Of a stretch of DNA of 64,000 nucleotides, positions 7,218 through 16,199 are shown one piece after another. Position 1 is the stretch's first letter. Each line of letters begins with the position of its first letter. A model generated the notes under the pieces. The model made no database searches, was not told the origin of the DNA, and saw nothing but the letters and a program-made list of their open reading frames with translations. The stretch covers positions 124,001 to 188,000 of the forward strand of contig DATAJS010000015.1 of assembly GCA_036262035.1 (NCBI GenBank), read 5' to 3'. This stretch comes from Burkholderiales bacterium (GTDB lineage Bacteria; Pseudomonadota; Gammaproteobacteria; Burkholderiales; SG8-41). Both the position numbers and the translations under genes were made by a program.

Positions 7218-9629
7218 TCAGCGCAGGGTGATCCCCGCCCGCCCGAGCGCGGCGTGCACCGCGACCGCGACCTCGCTCCTCACCTCGAGCCAGTTCTCGA
7301 TGCGGTCGGTCGCGGCGTGCAGCTCGAAGCCCATCCAGTCGGGACCCATGCGCGTGAGGATCGCCTTGGGCGGCGGGTGGTTGACGAGCTTGGGATGGTC
7401 CGTCGCGACGCTCTCGAGGACCTCGATCACGCGCTTGGGATCGCTGCCGAGCACCACCGACACGCCGACTTCGAGCCCGCGCTGGCGATCGGAGAACGTC
7501 CAGTTCACGAGCTGATCGGAGATGAGCTTGCTGTTCGGAACGATGATCTCCGAGCCGCTCGGGGTGCGCACGATGCTCGCGCGCATGCCGATGCGCTCGA
7601 CCGCGCCGGCCGTATCGCCGATCTGGATCACGTCGCCGACCTGCACCGGCCGCTCGAAGAGCAGGATCAGCCCCGAGACGAAGTTGTTGAAGATGTTCTG
7701 CAGCCCGAAGCCCACGCCGACCGTGAACGCGCCGGCGAGGATGGTGAACTTCGTCATATCGATGCCGAGCGCGGCCATCGCGACGAAGAAGCCGAGGACG
7801 AGTATGAGGTAGTGCACCGTCTGCGAGATCGCGTAGGGCAGGCCGCGCTTGAGCCTCGCGTGCGGATAGACCTCTTCCTCGAGCACGAAACGCACGAGGC
7901 GCGAGACGAGGAACGACGCCCATACCGCGACGACGAACGCGAGCACGTCGCCGAGCGAGAGGCTGATGGAGCCCACGCTCAGATCGGCTTCGAGGATGTC
8001 CTTCGCCGTGGAGACCACCCTCTGGCGGATCGCGAGTCGCTCGAGCGTGAACAGCGTCCACAGCACGATCGCCAGCGCGTTGAGCACGAAGCGCGTGCGT
8101 CTGCGCAGCAGCTCGGCGTGGCGCCTCACCATGCCGAGGAGCTCCAGCGGCTTGACGCGCAGCGCCATGATCACCAGCGCGTCGACGATCTCGACCAGCG
8201 CGTACAGGACGAGACCGAAGTACATGCTGCGCAGCGCGCCGTTGCCGACGAGGTTCGCGAGCGCGACGTAACCGAACACGTTGGCGAGCGCGGTCGCGAC
8301 GAAGAACGCGCACGCCGCGGCGATCGCGAGCAGCGTGAGCTTTCTCGCCCTCGGCGCGGCCGGCGCGCGTGACGGATCCCGTCGCATGCGCAGCAGGTAC
8401 CAGGCGAGGAAGCCCGCGCCGCACGCGGTCTCGACCAAGAACACGATGCGCGGCACGAGCTCGATCGACGCGGTGACCGCGCGGATCTGATCGACCAGGT
8501 AGAGGGCGACCAGCGCGTACAGCAGCGCCACGAGATACGGCGCCAGCAGGCGCCGCACGACGATCACCGCCGGCGCGAGCGCGAGCGCTCCGACGAAAGC
8601 CCAGAGGAGCCGCGGCGCCTCGGGATAGAACCAGCGCGCGACGATGCACGCGACGAGCAGCGCGGTCGCGACCGGCCATCTGAACACGAGCGCCGGCCGC
8701 TGCAATCCCTGCTCGGTTTGCGCCCATGCGTCGATGCGCCGGCGCACCCAGTAGAGGAAGGCCGCGAGCAGCGCGAACGCGAGACCGTGCGCGAGCAGGC
8801 GGTCGCCGTGGCGCTCCAGGTACAGCCCGAGCGCGAGCCATTGCGCCTCGCGCGAGTCCTCGCTGTCGGCCGCGATGCGATCGCGCGCGGCCGCGATATC
8901 GCGCTGCCACAGCGGCGCACTGTCTTTCTGGAAGACGCGCGCGAGCGTGGCGTCCTGCGTCTGCGCGATGGTCTCGATCGCTTCGTTGACGCGGAACGCC
9001 TGCGCGGCGACGCGGCTTTGCAGCCGCAGCGCGAGCGCGCGCTGGCTTTCGGCGGCGCTGCGCGCCTTCGCGACCACGCCGAGCACGCTCTCGGCGCGCT
9101 TGACGAGCTCCGAGGGCGCCTGCTCGCGCTGCGCGACCGCGAGCGTTTCCTTCCACGTCGCTTCGAGCTCGTCGAGACGGGAGAGGTCGCGGTCGAGCCC
9201 GTCGACGCGCCGCTCGAGCTCGGCGCTCCATTGCGTGAGCATCGCGTCGCTGCGTCTCCAGTTGCGCGAGAGCGTGCGGAGCAGCTCGAGCGAAGGCTTC
9301 TGCGAGATGATGCGCGCGTTCTCGCGCAGCCGAAGATCGATCTCGCGCGTGAGCGCCGGCAGGTCGCGCTCGATCACCGCGAGCGTCGGGTTCGCGCCGG
9401 CGCGCGTCGTGATCTCCCGCAGGTTGAGCGTGACCGCTTCGGCCTGGGCGGACAGCTCGCCGAGAGGGATCGGCGTCGGCGCGGCCGGCTTCTCGGCGGC
9501 GGCGGGTTTCTCGTCCGCTTTGTCGGGGTCGGCCGCGCGCGCCGTGGTGAGTGCCGTCGCGAGCAGCAGTGCGAGCAACGCGACGAGCGTGCGTCGCAGG
9601 ATTGCGACACCGGAACGGGTGTAGTTCAA
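7218..9629 (-). CDS. Large mechanosensitive channel, MscS family (KefA/MscK-like)
   Basis: An 803-residue inner-membrane channel that opens under membrane tension to release solutes. The start is TTG at 9629, followed by a signal peptide (LVALLALLLATALTTARA). Residues ~35-270 are a periplasmic, mostly helical region; about ten membrane helices follow; the pore-lining helix and cytoplasmic beta domain are at the C-terminus (FTVGVGFGLQNIFNNFVSG, then SEIIVPNSKLISDQLVNW). Length is between small MscS (~290) and KefA (~1100). It is convergent with the lipoprotein gene. Confidence 0.92.
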   Translation of the reverse strand: MNYTRSGVAILRRTLVALLALLLATALTTARAADPDKADEKPAAAEKPAAPTPIPLGELSAQAEAVTLNLREITTRAGANPTLAVIERDLPALTREIDLRLRENARIISQKPSLELLRTLSRNWRRSDAMLTQWSAELERRVDGLDRDLSRLDELEATWKETLAVAQREQAPSELVKRAESVLGVVAKARSAAESQRALALRLQSRVAAQAFRVNEAIETIAQTQDATLARVFQKDSAPLWQRDIAAARDRIAADSEDSREAQWLALGLYLERHGDRLLAHGLAFALLAAFLYWVRRRIDAWAQTEQGLQRPALVFRWPVATALLVACIVARWFYPEAPRLLWAFVGALALAPAVIVVRRLLAPYLVALLYALVALYLVDQIRAVTASIELVPRIVFLVETACGAGFLAWYLLRMRRDPSRAPAAPRARKLTLLAIAAACAFFVATALANVFGYVALANLVGNGALRSMYFGLVLYALVEIVDALVIMALRVKPLELLGMVRRHAELLRRRTRFVLNALAIVLWTLFTLERLAIRQRVVSTAKDILEADLSVGSISLSLGDVLAFVVAVWASFLVSRLVRFVLEEEVYPHARLKRGLPYAISQTVHYLILVLGFFVAMAALGIDMTKFTILAGAFTVGVGFGLQNIFNNFVSGLILLFERPVQVGDVIQIGDTAGAVERIGMRASIVRTPSGSEIIVPNSKLISDQLVNWTFSDRQRGLEVGVSVVLGSDPKRVIEVLESVATDHPKLVNHPPPKAILTRMGPDWMGFELHAATDRIENWLEVRSEVAVAVHAALGRAGITLR

Positions 9630-9723
9630 CGGGGATGTCCGGAGCTCGAAAAACCCCCGGAGTACGCAAGATTGAGGCCGGCGCGCCTGCGCGCACGGGG
9701 ATTCGCGATATCATGCGCCGCTC

Positions 9724-10662
9724 ATGCGTCCTGCCGGAACTCTCATGTCTTCGTCCCGCTTCACGGCTGCTGTCTGTCGCGCGCTCGCGGTGCTCGTGCT
9801 GTTCTCGGTCGCGGCGTTCGCCGCCGCCGCCGACAAAGTCATCTACGACAAGCCTTCGGCGTACAACAACATCATCGTCACCGAGGACGACGACGGCTAC
9901 CGTGTGCTGCGCTTCGAGCGCCACGGCGCGCGGCAGACGATCGCCAAGCCCGGCGATCCGACGTTCCTCGGCTTCGCGTACACCAAGGTCGCGTTCGCCG
10001 GCCTCGCGCTCGCGCAGGACGTGCGGCGGGTCATGATTGTGGGGCTCGGCGGCGGCACGATGCCGACGTTCCTGCGCCACTACTACCCGAACGCGGCGAT
10101 CGACGTCGTCGACATCGACCCGGACGTGGTCGCGGTCGCCAGGCAGTTCTTCGGTTTTCGCGAGGACGAGAACCTCCACGCGCACGTGGGCGACGGCCGC
10201 AAGTTCGTGGAAGGGGTGCGCGAGCCCTACGACGTGGTGTTCCTCGACGCGTTCGGCACGCGCAACGTGCCGCCGCATCTGACGACGATCGAGTTCCTGC
10301 GCGCGGTCAAGCGCAGCGTGAAGCCGACCGGCATCGTGATCGGCAACATCTGGGGGCGGGCGTCGAACCCGCTCTACGATTCGATGGTGCGCACCTATCA
10401 GGAAGTCTTCGACGACCTCTACATCGTCGACGTGCCGGGGACGACGAACAAGATCGTGCTCGCGCTGGCGCGCAAGCAGCCGCTGGAGCGCGCGCAGTTC
10501 GCGCAGGCGGCGCATCGGCTCGGCGGCGAGAAAGGCTTCAAGTTCGATCCCGGCGACATCGCCGAGGACCAGTTCACCAACATGGGCCGCAAGCCGAAGA
10601 CCGGCCGCGTGCTGCGCGATGCCGACGCGGTCAAAGCGCGCGAGGCCGAAACCGTTAAGTAA
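9724..10662 (+). CDS. Exported spermidine-synthase-like protein
   Basis: A 312-residue protein with the Rossmann methyltransferase fold of spermidine synthases: motif I VGLGGGTMPTFL, acidic loop DVVDIDPDVV, GDGRKF and the catalytic-region DAFGTRNVPPHL. Unlike cytoplasmic SpeE it begins with a hydrophobic leader ending in FAAAA, so it is predicted to be exported or membrane-anchored. The first Met is at 9724; Met8 at 9745 is equally possible. The classical SpeE catalytic Asp appears as the Asp of DAFG. Whether it makes polyamines is unknown; fused or exported relatives exist in many Proteobacteria. Confidence 0.85.
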   Translation: MRPAGTLMSSSRFTAAVCRALAVLVLFSVAAFAAAADKVIYDKPSAYNNIIVTEDDDGYRVLRFERHGARQTIAKPGDPTFLGFAYTKVAFAGLALAQDVRRVMIVGLGGGTMPTFLRHYYPNAAIDVVDIDPDVVAVARQFFGFREDENLHAHVGDGRKFVEGVREPYDVVFLDAFGTRNVPPHLTTIEFLRAVKRSVKPTGIVIGNIWGRASNPLYDSMVRTYQEVFDDLYIVDVPGTTNKIVLALARKQPLERAQFAQAAHRLGGEKGFKFDPGDIAEDQFTNMGRKPKTGRVLRDADAVKAREAETVK

Positions 10663-10780
10663 GTCACACCCCGCGTGTCGTTTGCGCTGCGCCATGGCGC
10701 AAGCGTGACGCAGTGCCTCCGGCGCGGCCTAGTTCCTTCGTTATCTTTCCATCGTGTTCTGTGAGCAGGGGAGCATAACG

Positions 10781-10945
10781 ATGTCCAGCATCATCGGCGT
10801 TGCGGCCCGCGTCTTCGGCCGCGTGGTTCGATTCATCACCGAGCGTAACGAGGCTGCAGTCGACGCGTGGGGCGCGTCGCTCCAGTACAAGCGCCGTTAC
10901 ACCAATCCCGACGACGCGAAGCGCGCACGCAAGACCTATCACTGA
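10781..10945 (+). CDS. Small basic protein, unknown
   Basis: A 54-residue protein. The ATG at 10781 has a good ribosome site (AGGGGAG near 10766). It starts with an amphipathic helix (SSIIGVAARVFGRVVRFITE) and ends in a basic tail (KRRYTNPDDAKRARKTYH). No family recognised. A strong intrinsic terminator follows 34 bases later, which supports a real short transcription unit. Confidence 0.6.
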   Translation: MSSIIGVAARVFGRVVRFITERNEAAVDAWGASLQYKRRYTNPDDAKRARKTYH

Positions 10946-10979
10946 TCGCAGCCCGGCCTCGCCGGGATCGAAACGAAAA

Positions 10980-11005
10980 GGGAAACCGCGAGGTTTCCCT
11001 TTTTT
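10980..11005 (+). terminator. Intrinsic terminator
   Basis: Perfect 8-bp stem GGGAAACC (10980-10987), loop GCGA, GGTTTCCC (10992-10999), then six Ts. The AAAA just before the stem makes it bidirectional in principle. It ends the small-protein transcript. Confidence 0.85.
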
Positions 11006-11050
11006 ACTTTGTCGGACTCCAAAGAGCCGATCTGTCGGTAGACGCGCAAG

Positions 11051-11094
11051 GGAGGTTCAAGGAGGGAAACCTTAGGTTTGCCTCCTTGGCGTTT
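11051..11094. repeat. Dispersed hairpin repeat, copy 1
   Basis: A 44-bp segment whose arms CAAGGAGG (11058-11065) and CCTCCTTG (11081-11088) pair, with inner AAACC/GGTTT. A near-identical copy lies at 31939-31979 beside another terminator. No coding potential. The rest of 10946-11343 holds only this repeat, the two terminators and the leader of the next gene. Confidence 0.65.
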
Positions 11095-11128
11095 AAAAAA
11101 AGAGACCCAAGCGCGTAGCGCTTGGGTC
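11094..11128 (-). terminator. Intrinsic terminator for the minus strand
   Basis: Perfect 11-bp stem GACCCAAGCGC (11104-11114), loop GTA, GCGCTTGGGTC (11118-11128). Read on the minus strand it is followed by TCTTTTTTT, so it terminates leftward transcription, although no leftward gene lies directly to its right. Confidence 0.7.
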
Positions 11129-11343
11129 GAGAAGTTGGAGCCTTACAAGGAGGAGGAAGCAAGGCCCCTGTCCGCCACGTGGAGTGGCGCCGTTTGCGAT
11201 GCAAGCGCGGTGCCCGTTCTTTCCCGCGGTCGCCCTCAGACGCCGATTCTGCTAAGTTACGCGCGCTGGCCCGCGGCCCCGAACCGCGTCGGCGCCTCGC
11301 CTGGCGGGCCTGCATCCATCAATACAACTACTGGAGCCTACAC

Positions 11344-12438
11344 ATGGACCGTAGAGCCTTTCTCAAGGCCGGCTCGGCCGCCGTCGCCGCAGCGGGCGTG
11401 TCCCGCATTGCCGCCGCCCAATCCGAAACCGCGCCGTGGCGCGCCTTCGAAGTCGTGACCCGCGTCCAGGTGCTCGACGCCGACGGCGTCACCCGCGTCT
11501 GGCTGCCCACACCGCTCACCCGCGACACCGATTATTTCAAGAACCTCGGCAACGACTTCGCCGCCGAGAGCGGCACCGCGACCTACGTTCACGAGCAGAA
11601 GTACGGCACCGGCATCGTCGCCGGCAGCTTCCCGGCTTCCGCCCAGAACCCGGTGCTGCGCCTCACCAGCCGCTTCGCCGCCCGCGACCGCTACGTCGAC
11701 CTGTCGAAGCCGCCGCGTGTCGCCCCGAAGGAGGACCCGGCGGAGCTCAGGCTCGCGCTGCAGCCGACCGAGCTGATTCCGACCGACGGCATCGTCAAGG
11801 ACAAGGCGATGGAGATCACCAAGGGACAGCGCACCGACATCGACAAGGCGCGCGCCATCTACGAGTGGATCGTCGAGAACACCTTCCGCGACCCCAAGGT
11901 GCGCGGCTGCGGTTGGGGCGACATCAAGGGCATGCTCGAGACCGGCAACCTCGGCGGCAAGTGCGGCGACCTCAACGCGCTGTTCGTCGGGCTGTCGCGC
12001 GCTTCCGGCGTGCCGGCGCGCGACATCTACGGGATTCGGGTAGCCAAGTCGAACCACGGCTTCCTGAGCATGGGCGCGAACACCGAGAGCGTCACCCGCG
12101 CGCAGCACTGCCGCGCCGAGTTCTGGTCGCAGCAGTTCGGCTGGGTGCCGGTCGATCCCGCCGACGTGCGCAAGGTGGCGCTCGAAGAGCCGCCCGGCAA
12201 CCGGCCGCTGTCGGATCCGAAGGTGCAGGAAGCGCGCAAGAAGCTCTTCGGCTACTGGGAGATGAACTGGCTCGCGTACAACCGCGCGCACGACCTCACG
12301 CTGCCCGGCTCGTCGGGCGGATGGAAGGTGCCTTACTTCATGTACCCCGACGGACAGACCGCGAAGGGCCGGCTCGATCCGCTGGAGCCGGATCAGTTCC
12401 AGTACACGATCGCGGCCAAGGAACTGAAGGCGATTTAG
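11344..12438 (+). CDS. Transglutaminase-like protein with Tat signal
   Basis: A 364-residue protein starting at ATG 11344 (the open frame upstream has no start context). The N-terminus MDRRAFLKAGSAAVAAAGVS is a twin-arginine signal. The central domain is a transglutaminase-like cysteine-protease fold: catalytic Cys in NLGGKCGDLNALFVGL, His in AQHCRAEFW, Asp in WVPVDPADV. Such proteins act outside the cytoplasm as peptidases or cross-linking enzymes; substrate unknown. It stands alone between a terminator region and a convergent receptor gene. Confidence 0.9.
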   Translation: MDRRAFLKAGSAAVAAAGVSRIAAAQSETAPWRAFEVVTRVQVLDADGVTRVWLPTPLTRDTDYFKNLGNDFAAESGTATYVHEQKYGTGIVAGSFPASAQNPVLRLTSRFAARDRYVDLSKPPRVAPKEDPAELRLALQPTELIPTDGIVKDKAMEITKGQRTDIDKARAIYEWIVENTFRDPKVRGCGWGDIKGMLETGNLGGKCGDLNALFVGLSRASGVPARDIYGIRVAKSNHGFLSMGANTESVTRAQHCRAEFWSQQFGWVPVDPADVRKVALEEPPGNRPLSDPKVQEARKKLFGYWEMNWLAYNRAHDLTLPGSSGGWKVPYFMYPDGQTAKGRLDPLEPDQFQYTIAAKELKAI

Positions 12439-12451
12439 CCCCAAGAGCAAA

Positions 12452-12512
12452 CCGGGGTCAGACCCCAAAGAAGCCGGGGTCTGACCCCAAAGAAGCCGGG
12501 GTCTGACCCCAG
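12452..12512. repeat. Tandem palindrome GGGGTCWGACCCC, three units
   Basis: Three copies of a 13-bp palindrome (12454-12466, 12476-12488, 12498-12510) spaced exactly 22 bp apart by CAAAGAAGCC. They fill the gap between a convergent gene pair. Two-unit versions lie at 50759-50792 and 53725-53759. Confidence 0.85.
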
Positions 12513-12515
12513 CGT

Positions 12516-14951
12516 TCAGTTGAAGTTGTAGCGAACCGTGAGGCTGGCCGCCCGCGGCTGGCCCGGCAGCACGCGGTCGGGCCGGTTGTTGTAGCCGCCG
12601 ACGTAGTAGAACTTGTCCAGCACGTTGTAGACGTTGAGCCGCACCTCGTAATTCTTCTGCACGTAAGCCGCCGTGGCATCGAATACCACGTAGGCGGGTA
12701 TCTTCGTGCCCGGATCGTTGCGGTCGGTCAGCCACGCGCCTTCCTGGCCGCGGGCGCCGCCGCCGACTTCCACGCCCCCGCCGAGGCGGTAGACGGTCCA
12801 GATACTCCCGGCAACCCTGGGCACCATCGCCGGCGTGTTGCCGTTGACGTTGACGCACGTGGTGTCGGCTCGCGCGCAGAACGCGGTGACGTCGGTGATG
12901 CTCCCGGCCGGCGCGGGGGTGGTCGCGAACGTGACGGGGTCGAAGGTGTTGAGAGCGCCGAACGGCGAGGACCTGATGATCTTGCCGCGCATGAACGCGA
13001 TCCCGCTGTACAAGTCCCAGTTCCGGGTGATCGAGCCGCTCGCTTCGAACTCGATCCCGTCCACGCGCCGCTCGCCGCCGAGCACCGTCGTCGTGCCGGT
13101 CGAGTCGAGTTGCCGGGCATTCGTTTTCTCGTTGCGGAACACCGCCGAACGCACCTGCAAGCCGCCGACGTCCCATTGCGCGCCGGCTTCGTAATTCTGA
13201 TTTTTCTCCGGCCCCAGGTTCTGGTTGATGGCATTGAGGTTGGTCTGCGCGGTGGTGCCGCCCGCGCCGGCGAACGCGCTGTCGCCGACGTTGAGCTGCC
13301 CTGAAGGGTTGTACGAATTGCCCCACGACACGTAGTACGACTGCATCCTCGTCGGTTGCCAGACGAGCCCGGCGCGGCCGCTCAGCATGTTGTCGGTGCG
13401 ACCGAACGGGCCGGCGGAGGCGACGCCGGACGCGACCCCGATCGTCTGCGCGGTCGACTTGTAGCGTTCCCAGCGCAGCCCGACCAGCGCCTTCCAGTGC
13501 TCGCTGAATTCGATCTGGTCCTGCGCGTACACCGCGACCGTTTCACCCCGGGCGATCGCCTGCTGGTTCTGCTGCTTGCCGTAGCTCAGCGCATCGTAGG
13601 GATCGGGTGCGAGGATCGGCGAGATCATCGACGGCGCCTGCACGCCGGCGAGCGCAGGGTTCGCGTCGAGCTGATTGTTGTGGCGGTTGAGGCGCTCGCG
13701 TCCGAGTTCGAGCCCGCCGAGCACGGTGTGCTTGATCGTGCCGGTCACCGCTTTCCAGGTGAGCTCGGTCTGGTTGATCACGGCATCGTCGGCGTTGTCG
13801 CGGCTGCGGTTGGTGTCGTGGTTGCGCGTGACCTGGATCAGGCTGAGCGGTGTCGAGGCGGTGACGGGAGCGCCGTTCGCGTCGAGCGGACGGATGCCTT
13901 CGCTGATGGACGCCTCGCTGCGGCGCTTGTAGGTCGCCCAGCGGAACACGTTGCGCAGGCTGAGCTTGTCGTTGAACTGGTGCTCGACCTTCGCCGTGGC
14001 GATGTTCGTCTCGTAGTCCGAGAAGTCGTTGTTGGCGAAACCGTAGTACGTCTTGGGCGAGACGTTGGAAAAGCCCAGGAACCGGCCCTTGCCCTGGTTG
14101 ACGAAGAGGGTCGGCTGGCCGTAGTCGGTGACGCTGTGCTCCTTGAGGTAGTACCAGGACAGAGTGAGATCGGTCGCCTTGCCCAGATTGGCCCACAGGC
14201 TCGGTGCGAAGCCGTATTTCTCCACGCCCTGCGGGTAGCGGTAGCTGCCCGAATCCTCGGCCAGCGCGATCAGACGCACCGCGCTCGAATCGCCGGTGCG
14301 CAGGTTGAGGTCCGCGGTCGCGCGCTTCTGGTTGAACGACCCGACAGTGGCCGAAACTTCCCGGCGCTCCAGCCGGTCGGCAACCTTTGAGGTCTGGTTG
14401 ATGACCCCGCCCGGATTGCCGCGGCCGAACATGAGGGCCGACGGCCCCTTCAGCACTTCCACCGATTCGGTCGCGAACAGGTCGCGGTTGTACTCGCCCA
14501 GATCGCGCACCCCGTCGACGAAGAGGTTGTCGAAGATCGGGAATCCCCGCAGGAAGAACACCTGGTTGACCTGCGTGCCGCCTTCGGGGGCGGCGTAGGA
14601 AATACCGGGGACGTTGCGCAGCGCTTCCTGCAGCGTGGACGCGTTCTGCGAGCGGATGAGCGCCTGCGGCACCGTATTGATGAACTGCGGAATGTCGCGC
14701 AACGGGGTCTCGGTCCGCGTCGCGCTGCGCGTGCTGTCGGTGCGAAAGTTATCCTGCGCGTCCTGGACCTTGATCTCGGGGAGCGTCGTGTCCTGTTCGG
14801 TGGATTGCTGCGCGTGCGCCGGCAGATTGAACGTCGCGGCCAGCGCCGCGGCGACGGCCGTCGCCATCACGCTCCGGGCAGGGGTGGCCTTGGCAGGCCG
14901 AGCGCTCGACGTAGGGGCGTGACAGAGCTTTTCTGAATTCTTATGAGCCAT
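12516..14951 (-). CDS. TonB-dependent catecholate siderophore receptor (Fiu-like)
   Basis: An 811-residue outer-membrane receptor for ferric siderophores. A long N-terminal leader precedes a signal peptide ending NLPAHA (about residue 47). The plug domain follows ([70 protein letters not shown]), then a 22-strand barrel ending ASLTVRYNFN. It is divergent from the hemP-tonB operon, with two Fur boxes in between, so it should be induced by iron starvation and powered by that TonB-ExbBD complex. A close paralog lies at 21620-23896. Confidence 0.95.
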   Translation of the reverse strand: MAHKNSEKLCHAPTSSARPAKATPARSVMATAVAAALAATFNLPAHAQQSTEQDTTLPEIKVQDAQDNFRTDSTRSATRTETPLRDIPQFINTVPQALIRSQNASTLQEALRNVPGISYAAPEGGTQVNQVFFLRGFPIFDNLFVDGVRDLGEYNRDLFATESVEVLKGPSALMFGRGNPGGVINQTSKVADRLERREVSATVGSFNQKRATADLNLRTGDSSAVRLIALAEDSGSYRYPQGVEKYGFAPSLWANLGKATDLTLSWYYLKEHSVTDYGQPTLFVNQGKGRFLGFSNVSPKTYYGFANNDFSDYETNIATAKVEHQFNDKLSLRNVFRWATYKRRSEASISEGIRPLDANGAPVTASTPLSLIQVTRNHDTNRSRDNADDAVINQTELTWKAVTGTIKHTVLGGLELGRERLNRHNNQLDANPALAGVQAPSMISPILAPDPYDALSYGKQQNQQAIARGETVAVYAQDQIEFSEHWKALVGLRWERYKSTAQTIGVASGVASAGPFGRTDNMLSGRAGLVWQPTRMQSYYVSWGNSYNPSGQLNVGDSAFAGAGGTTAQTNLNAINQNLGPEKNQNYEAGAQWDVGGLQVRSAVFRNEKTNARQLDSTGTTTVLGGERRVDGIEFEASGSITRNWDLYSGIAFMRGKIIRSSPFGALNTFDPVTFATTPAPAGSITDVTAFCARADTTCVNVNGNTPAMVPRVAGSIWTVYRLGGGVEVGGGARGQEGAWLTDRNDPGTKIPAYVVFDATAAYVQKNYEVRLNVYNVLDKFYYVGGYNNRPDRVLPGQPRAASLTVRYNFN

Positions 14952-15119
14952 CGGTAGCAGTCCAGGGTTTGTTCGTTATGCATGCTGGCTGGCTGCCGAT
15001 GGCGCGGTGAGGTCCTGCGGACGGTCACTCGCCGTTCAGGTGGCTGGCTTTCAGGACGGGCGCATACCGACGCGCCACGTCCCACGCGAGAACAGCCGGA
15101 CAGTCTAGAACATTCCCGC

Positions 15120-15144
15120 AATGAGAATTGACGTGTTTCTCATT
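15120..15144. promoter_or_regulatory. Fur box
   Basis: AATGAGAA (15120-15127) and TTCTCATT (15137-15144) form a perfect 8-bp inverted repeat, with the base composition and half-sites of Fur operators. It lies upstream of the receptor gene on the minus strand and is its probable iron switch. Confidence 0.7.
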
Positions 15145-15172
15145 AACCCTGCCGTGGACGATCGCCGCGCTA

Positions 15173-15219
15173 TTTACAAAACCTAATCCTTAGCCATAGA
15201 ATGCGAATCGTTCTCATTT
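15173..15219 (+). promoter_or_regulatory. Sigma-70 promoter of hemP operon with overlapping Fur box
   Basis: TTTACA (15173-15178) and TAGAAT (15197-15202) are 18 bp apart, a good sigma-70 promoter. A Fur-type operator AATGCGAATCGTTCTCATT (15200-15218) overlaps the -10 and start region, so iron-loaded Fur would block polymerase directly. Confidence 0.75.
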
Positions 15220-15252
15220 GCGTGCACCCAAAAGAGCGTCGTGGAAAAAACA

Positions 15253-15411
15253 ATGGAAAACGGCGAACAGCCTGAGCGCCGGTGCAGCGGGCCGGATCGT
15301 GTGACCAGCGCGGAGCTGCTGCACAACAAGCCCGAGCTCATCATCGTTCACGACGGCCGCGAGTACCACCTGCGGATCACGCAGAACGGCAAGTTGATAC
15401 TCACCGCATAG
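15253..15411 (+). CDS. hemP: Hemin uptake protein HemP/HmuP
   Basis: A 52-residue protein, below the size most gene finders report. The C-terminal half carries the HemP signature: LLHNKPELIIVHDGREYHLR, followed by ITQNGKLILT. HemP proteins are small factors required for haem receptor expression or uptake in Betaproteobacteria. ATG at 15253 is chosen; an in-frame GTG at 15241 would add four residues. It is the first gene after a Fur-controlled promoter and 89 bases upstream of tonB, the standard order in this group. Confidence 0.88.
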   Translation: MENGEQPERRCSGPDRVTSAELLHNKPELIIVHDGREYHLRITQNGKLILTA

Positions 15412-15500
15412 ACGCCTCAATGCCTGCCGCATCATCGCCAAGCCGGCTTGGCCCGCGGTCGAGCCGGCCGGACTCAGTCACGTCGGCTCGCACGGAACGC

Positions 15501-16196
15501 ATGGCGCAGGCTCACTCGTATTACGCAGCAGCAACCCGCGGTACCCGCTTCGGCGGCGCCGCCGTGGTCGTAGCACTGCACATCGTCGTGCTCGCGGCGC
15601 TGTGGCAGCTCGAGCCGGTGCGCAAGGCGCTGCGCTCGACGACCATCATGGTCGATCTCCTCGAGATCAAGCCGCCGCCGCCGGCGCCCGAAAAGCCGCC
15701 GAAGCCCCTGCCGAGCAAACCGCGCGTGCAACCGAAGCCGCGCACGGTCGCCCCTCCGCCGCCGGTCCTCACAGCCCCGCCCGAAGCGCCCGTGGTGCAG
15801 GCCGCGCCCGCGCCGGTGCCCGTTCCGCTTCCGCCGATCGAGGCGCCGCCGCCTCCGCCCGCTCCGGTCGCGGTCGCGCCGCCCGCACCCCCGGCCCCGA
15901 AGCCGGAGCCGGTGACGCCGCCGAGCTTCAACGCGGCTTACCTCAACAATCCTTCGCCGGCGTATCCGCCGGTGTCGCGCCGCATGGGTGAGGAAGGCAA
16001 GGTTATCCTGCGCGTGCACGTGACCGAGCAAGGGCTGCCCGACGAAGTGCAGGTGAAGACTTCGAGCGGCTTCAGCCGGCTCGATGCGGTCGCGCTGGAA
16101 ACGGTGCGCCAGTGGAAGTTCATGCCGGCGCGCCGCGGCAGCTCGCCGGTGTCCGCGTGGGTGCTCGTCCCGATTTCTTTCAGCTTGAGGAGTTAG
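15501..16196 (+). CDS. tonB: Energy transducer TonB
   Basis: A 231-residue inner-membrane protein that carries proton-motive force to outer-membrane receptors. One N-terminal helix (FGGAAVVVALHIVVLAALW) is followed by a long proline-rich periplasmic spacer with KP and EP repeats, then the C-terminal TonB domain (PAYPPVSRRMGEEGKVILRV, SSGFSRLDAVALETVRQWKF). ATG 15501 gives a short cytoplasmic tail, as usual; an in-frame ATG at 15420 would add 27 residues of poorer codon bias. It lies between hemP and exbB. Confidence 0.95.
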   Translation: MAQAHSYYAAATRGTRFGGAAVVVALHIVVLAALWQLEPVRKALRSTTIMVDLLEIKPPPPAPEKPPKPLPSKPRVQPKPRTVAPPPPVLTAPPEAPVVQAAPAPVPVPLPPIEAPPPPPAPVAVAPPAPPAPKPEPVTPPSFNAAYLNNPSPAYPPVSRRMGEEGKVILRVHVTEQGLPDEVQVKTSSGFSRLDAVALETVRQWKFMPARRGSSPVSAWVLVPISFSLRS

Positions 16197-16199
16197 ACC

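Noticed and set aside
7108-10695. A very long minus-strand open frame (1195 codons)
   Set aside because: It is a high-GC shadow. The MscS channel in another frame (7218-9629) and the spermidine-synthase-like gene on the plus strand explain the region with recognisable motifs; the long frame is Arg/Ala-rich with none.
11078-11458. An ORF across the repeat and terminator region
   Set aside because: It runs through two hairpins and into the transglutaminase gene in the wrong frame.
12466-12512. GGGGTCTGACCCC repeats as rho-independent terminators
   Set aside because: Some copies sit at convergent ends, but there is no T-tract and other copies lie in leaders upstream of genes, so a termination role is not supported.
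13356-14390. Plus-strand ORF inside the first siderophore receptor
   Set aside because: It is antisense to well-conserved receptor sequence and has no family features.
15282-15500. Extending TonB upstream to 15282 or 15420
   Set aside because: 15282 overlaps hemP in another frame; 15420 gives 27 extra residues without a ribosome site and with poor codon bias. It cannot be fully excluded.
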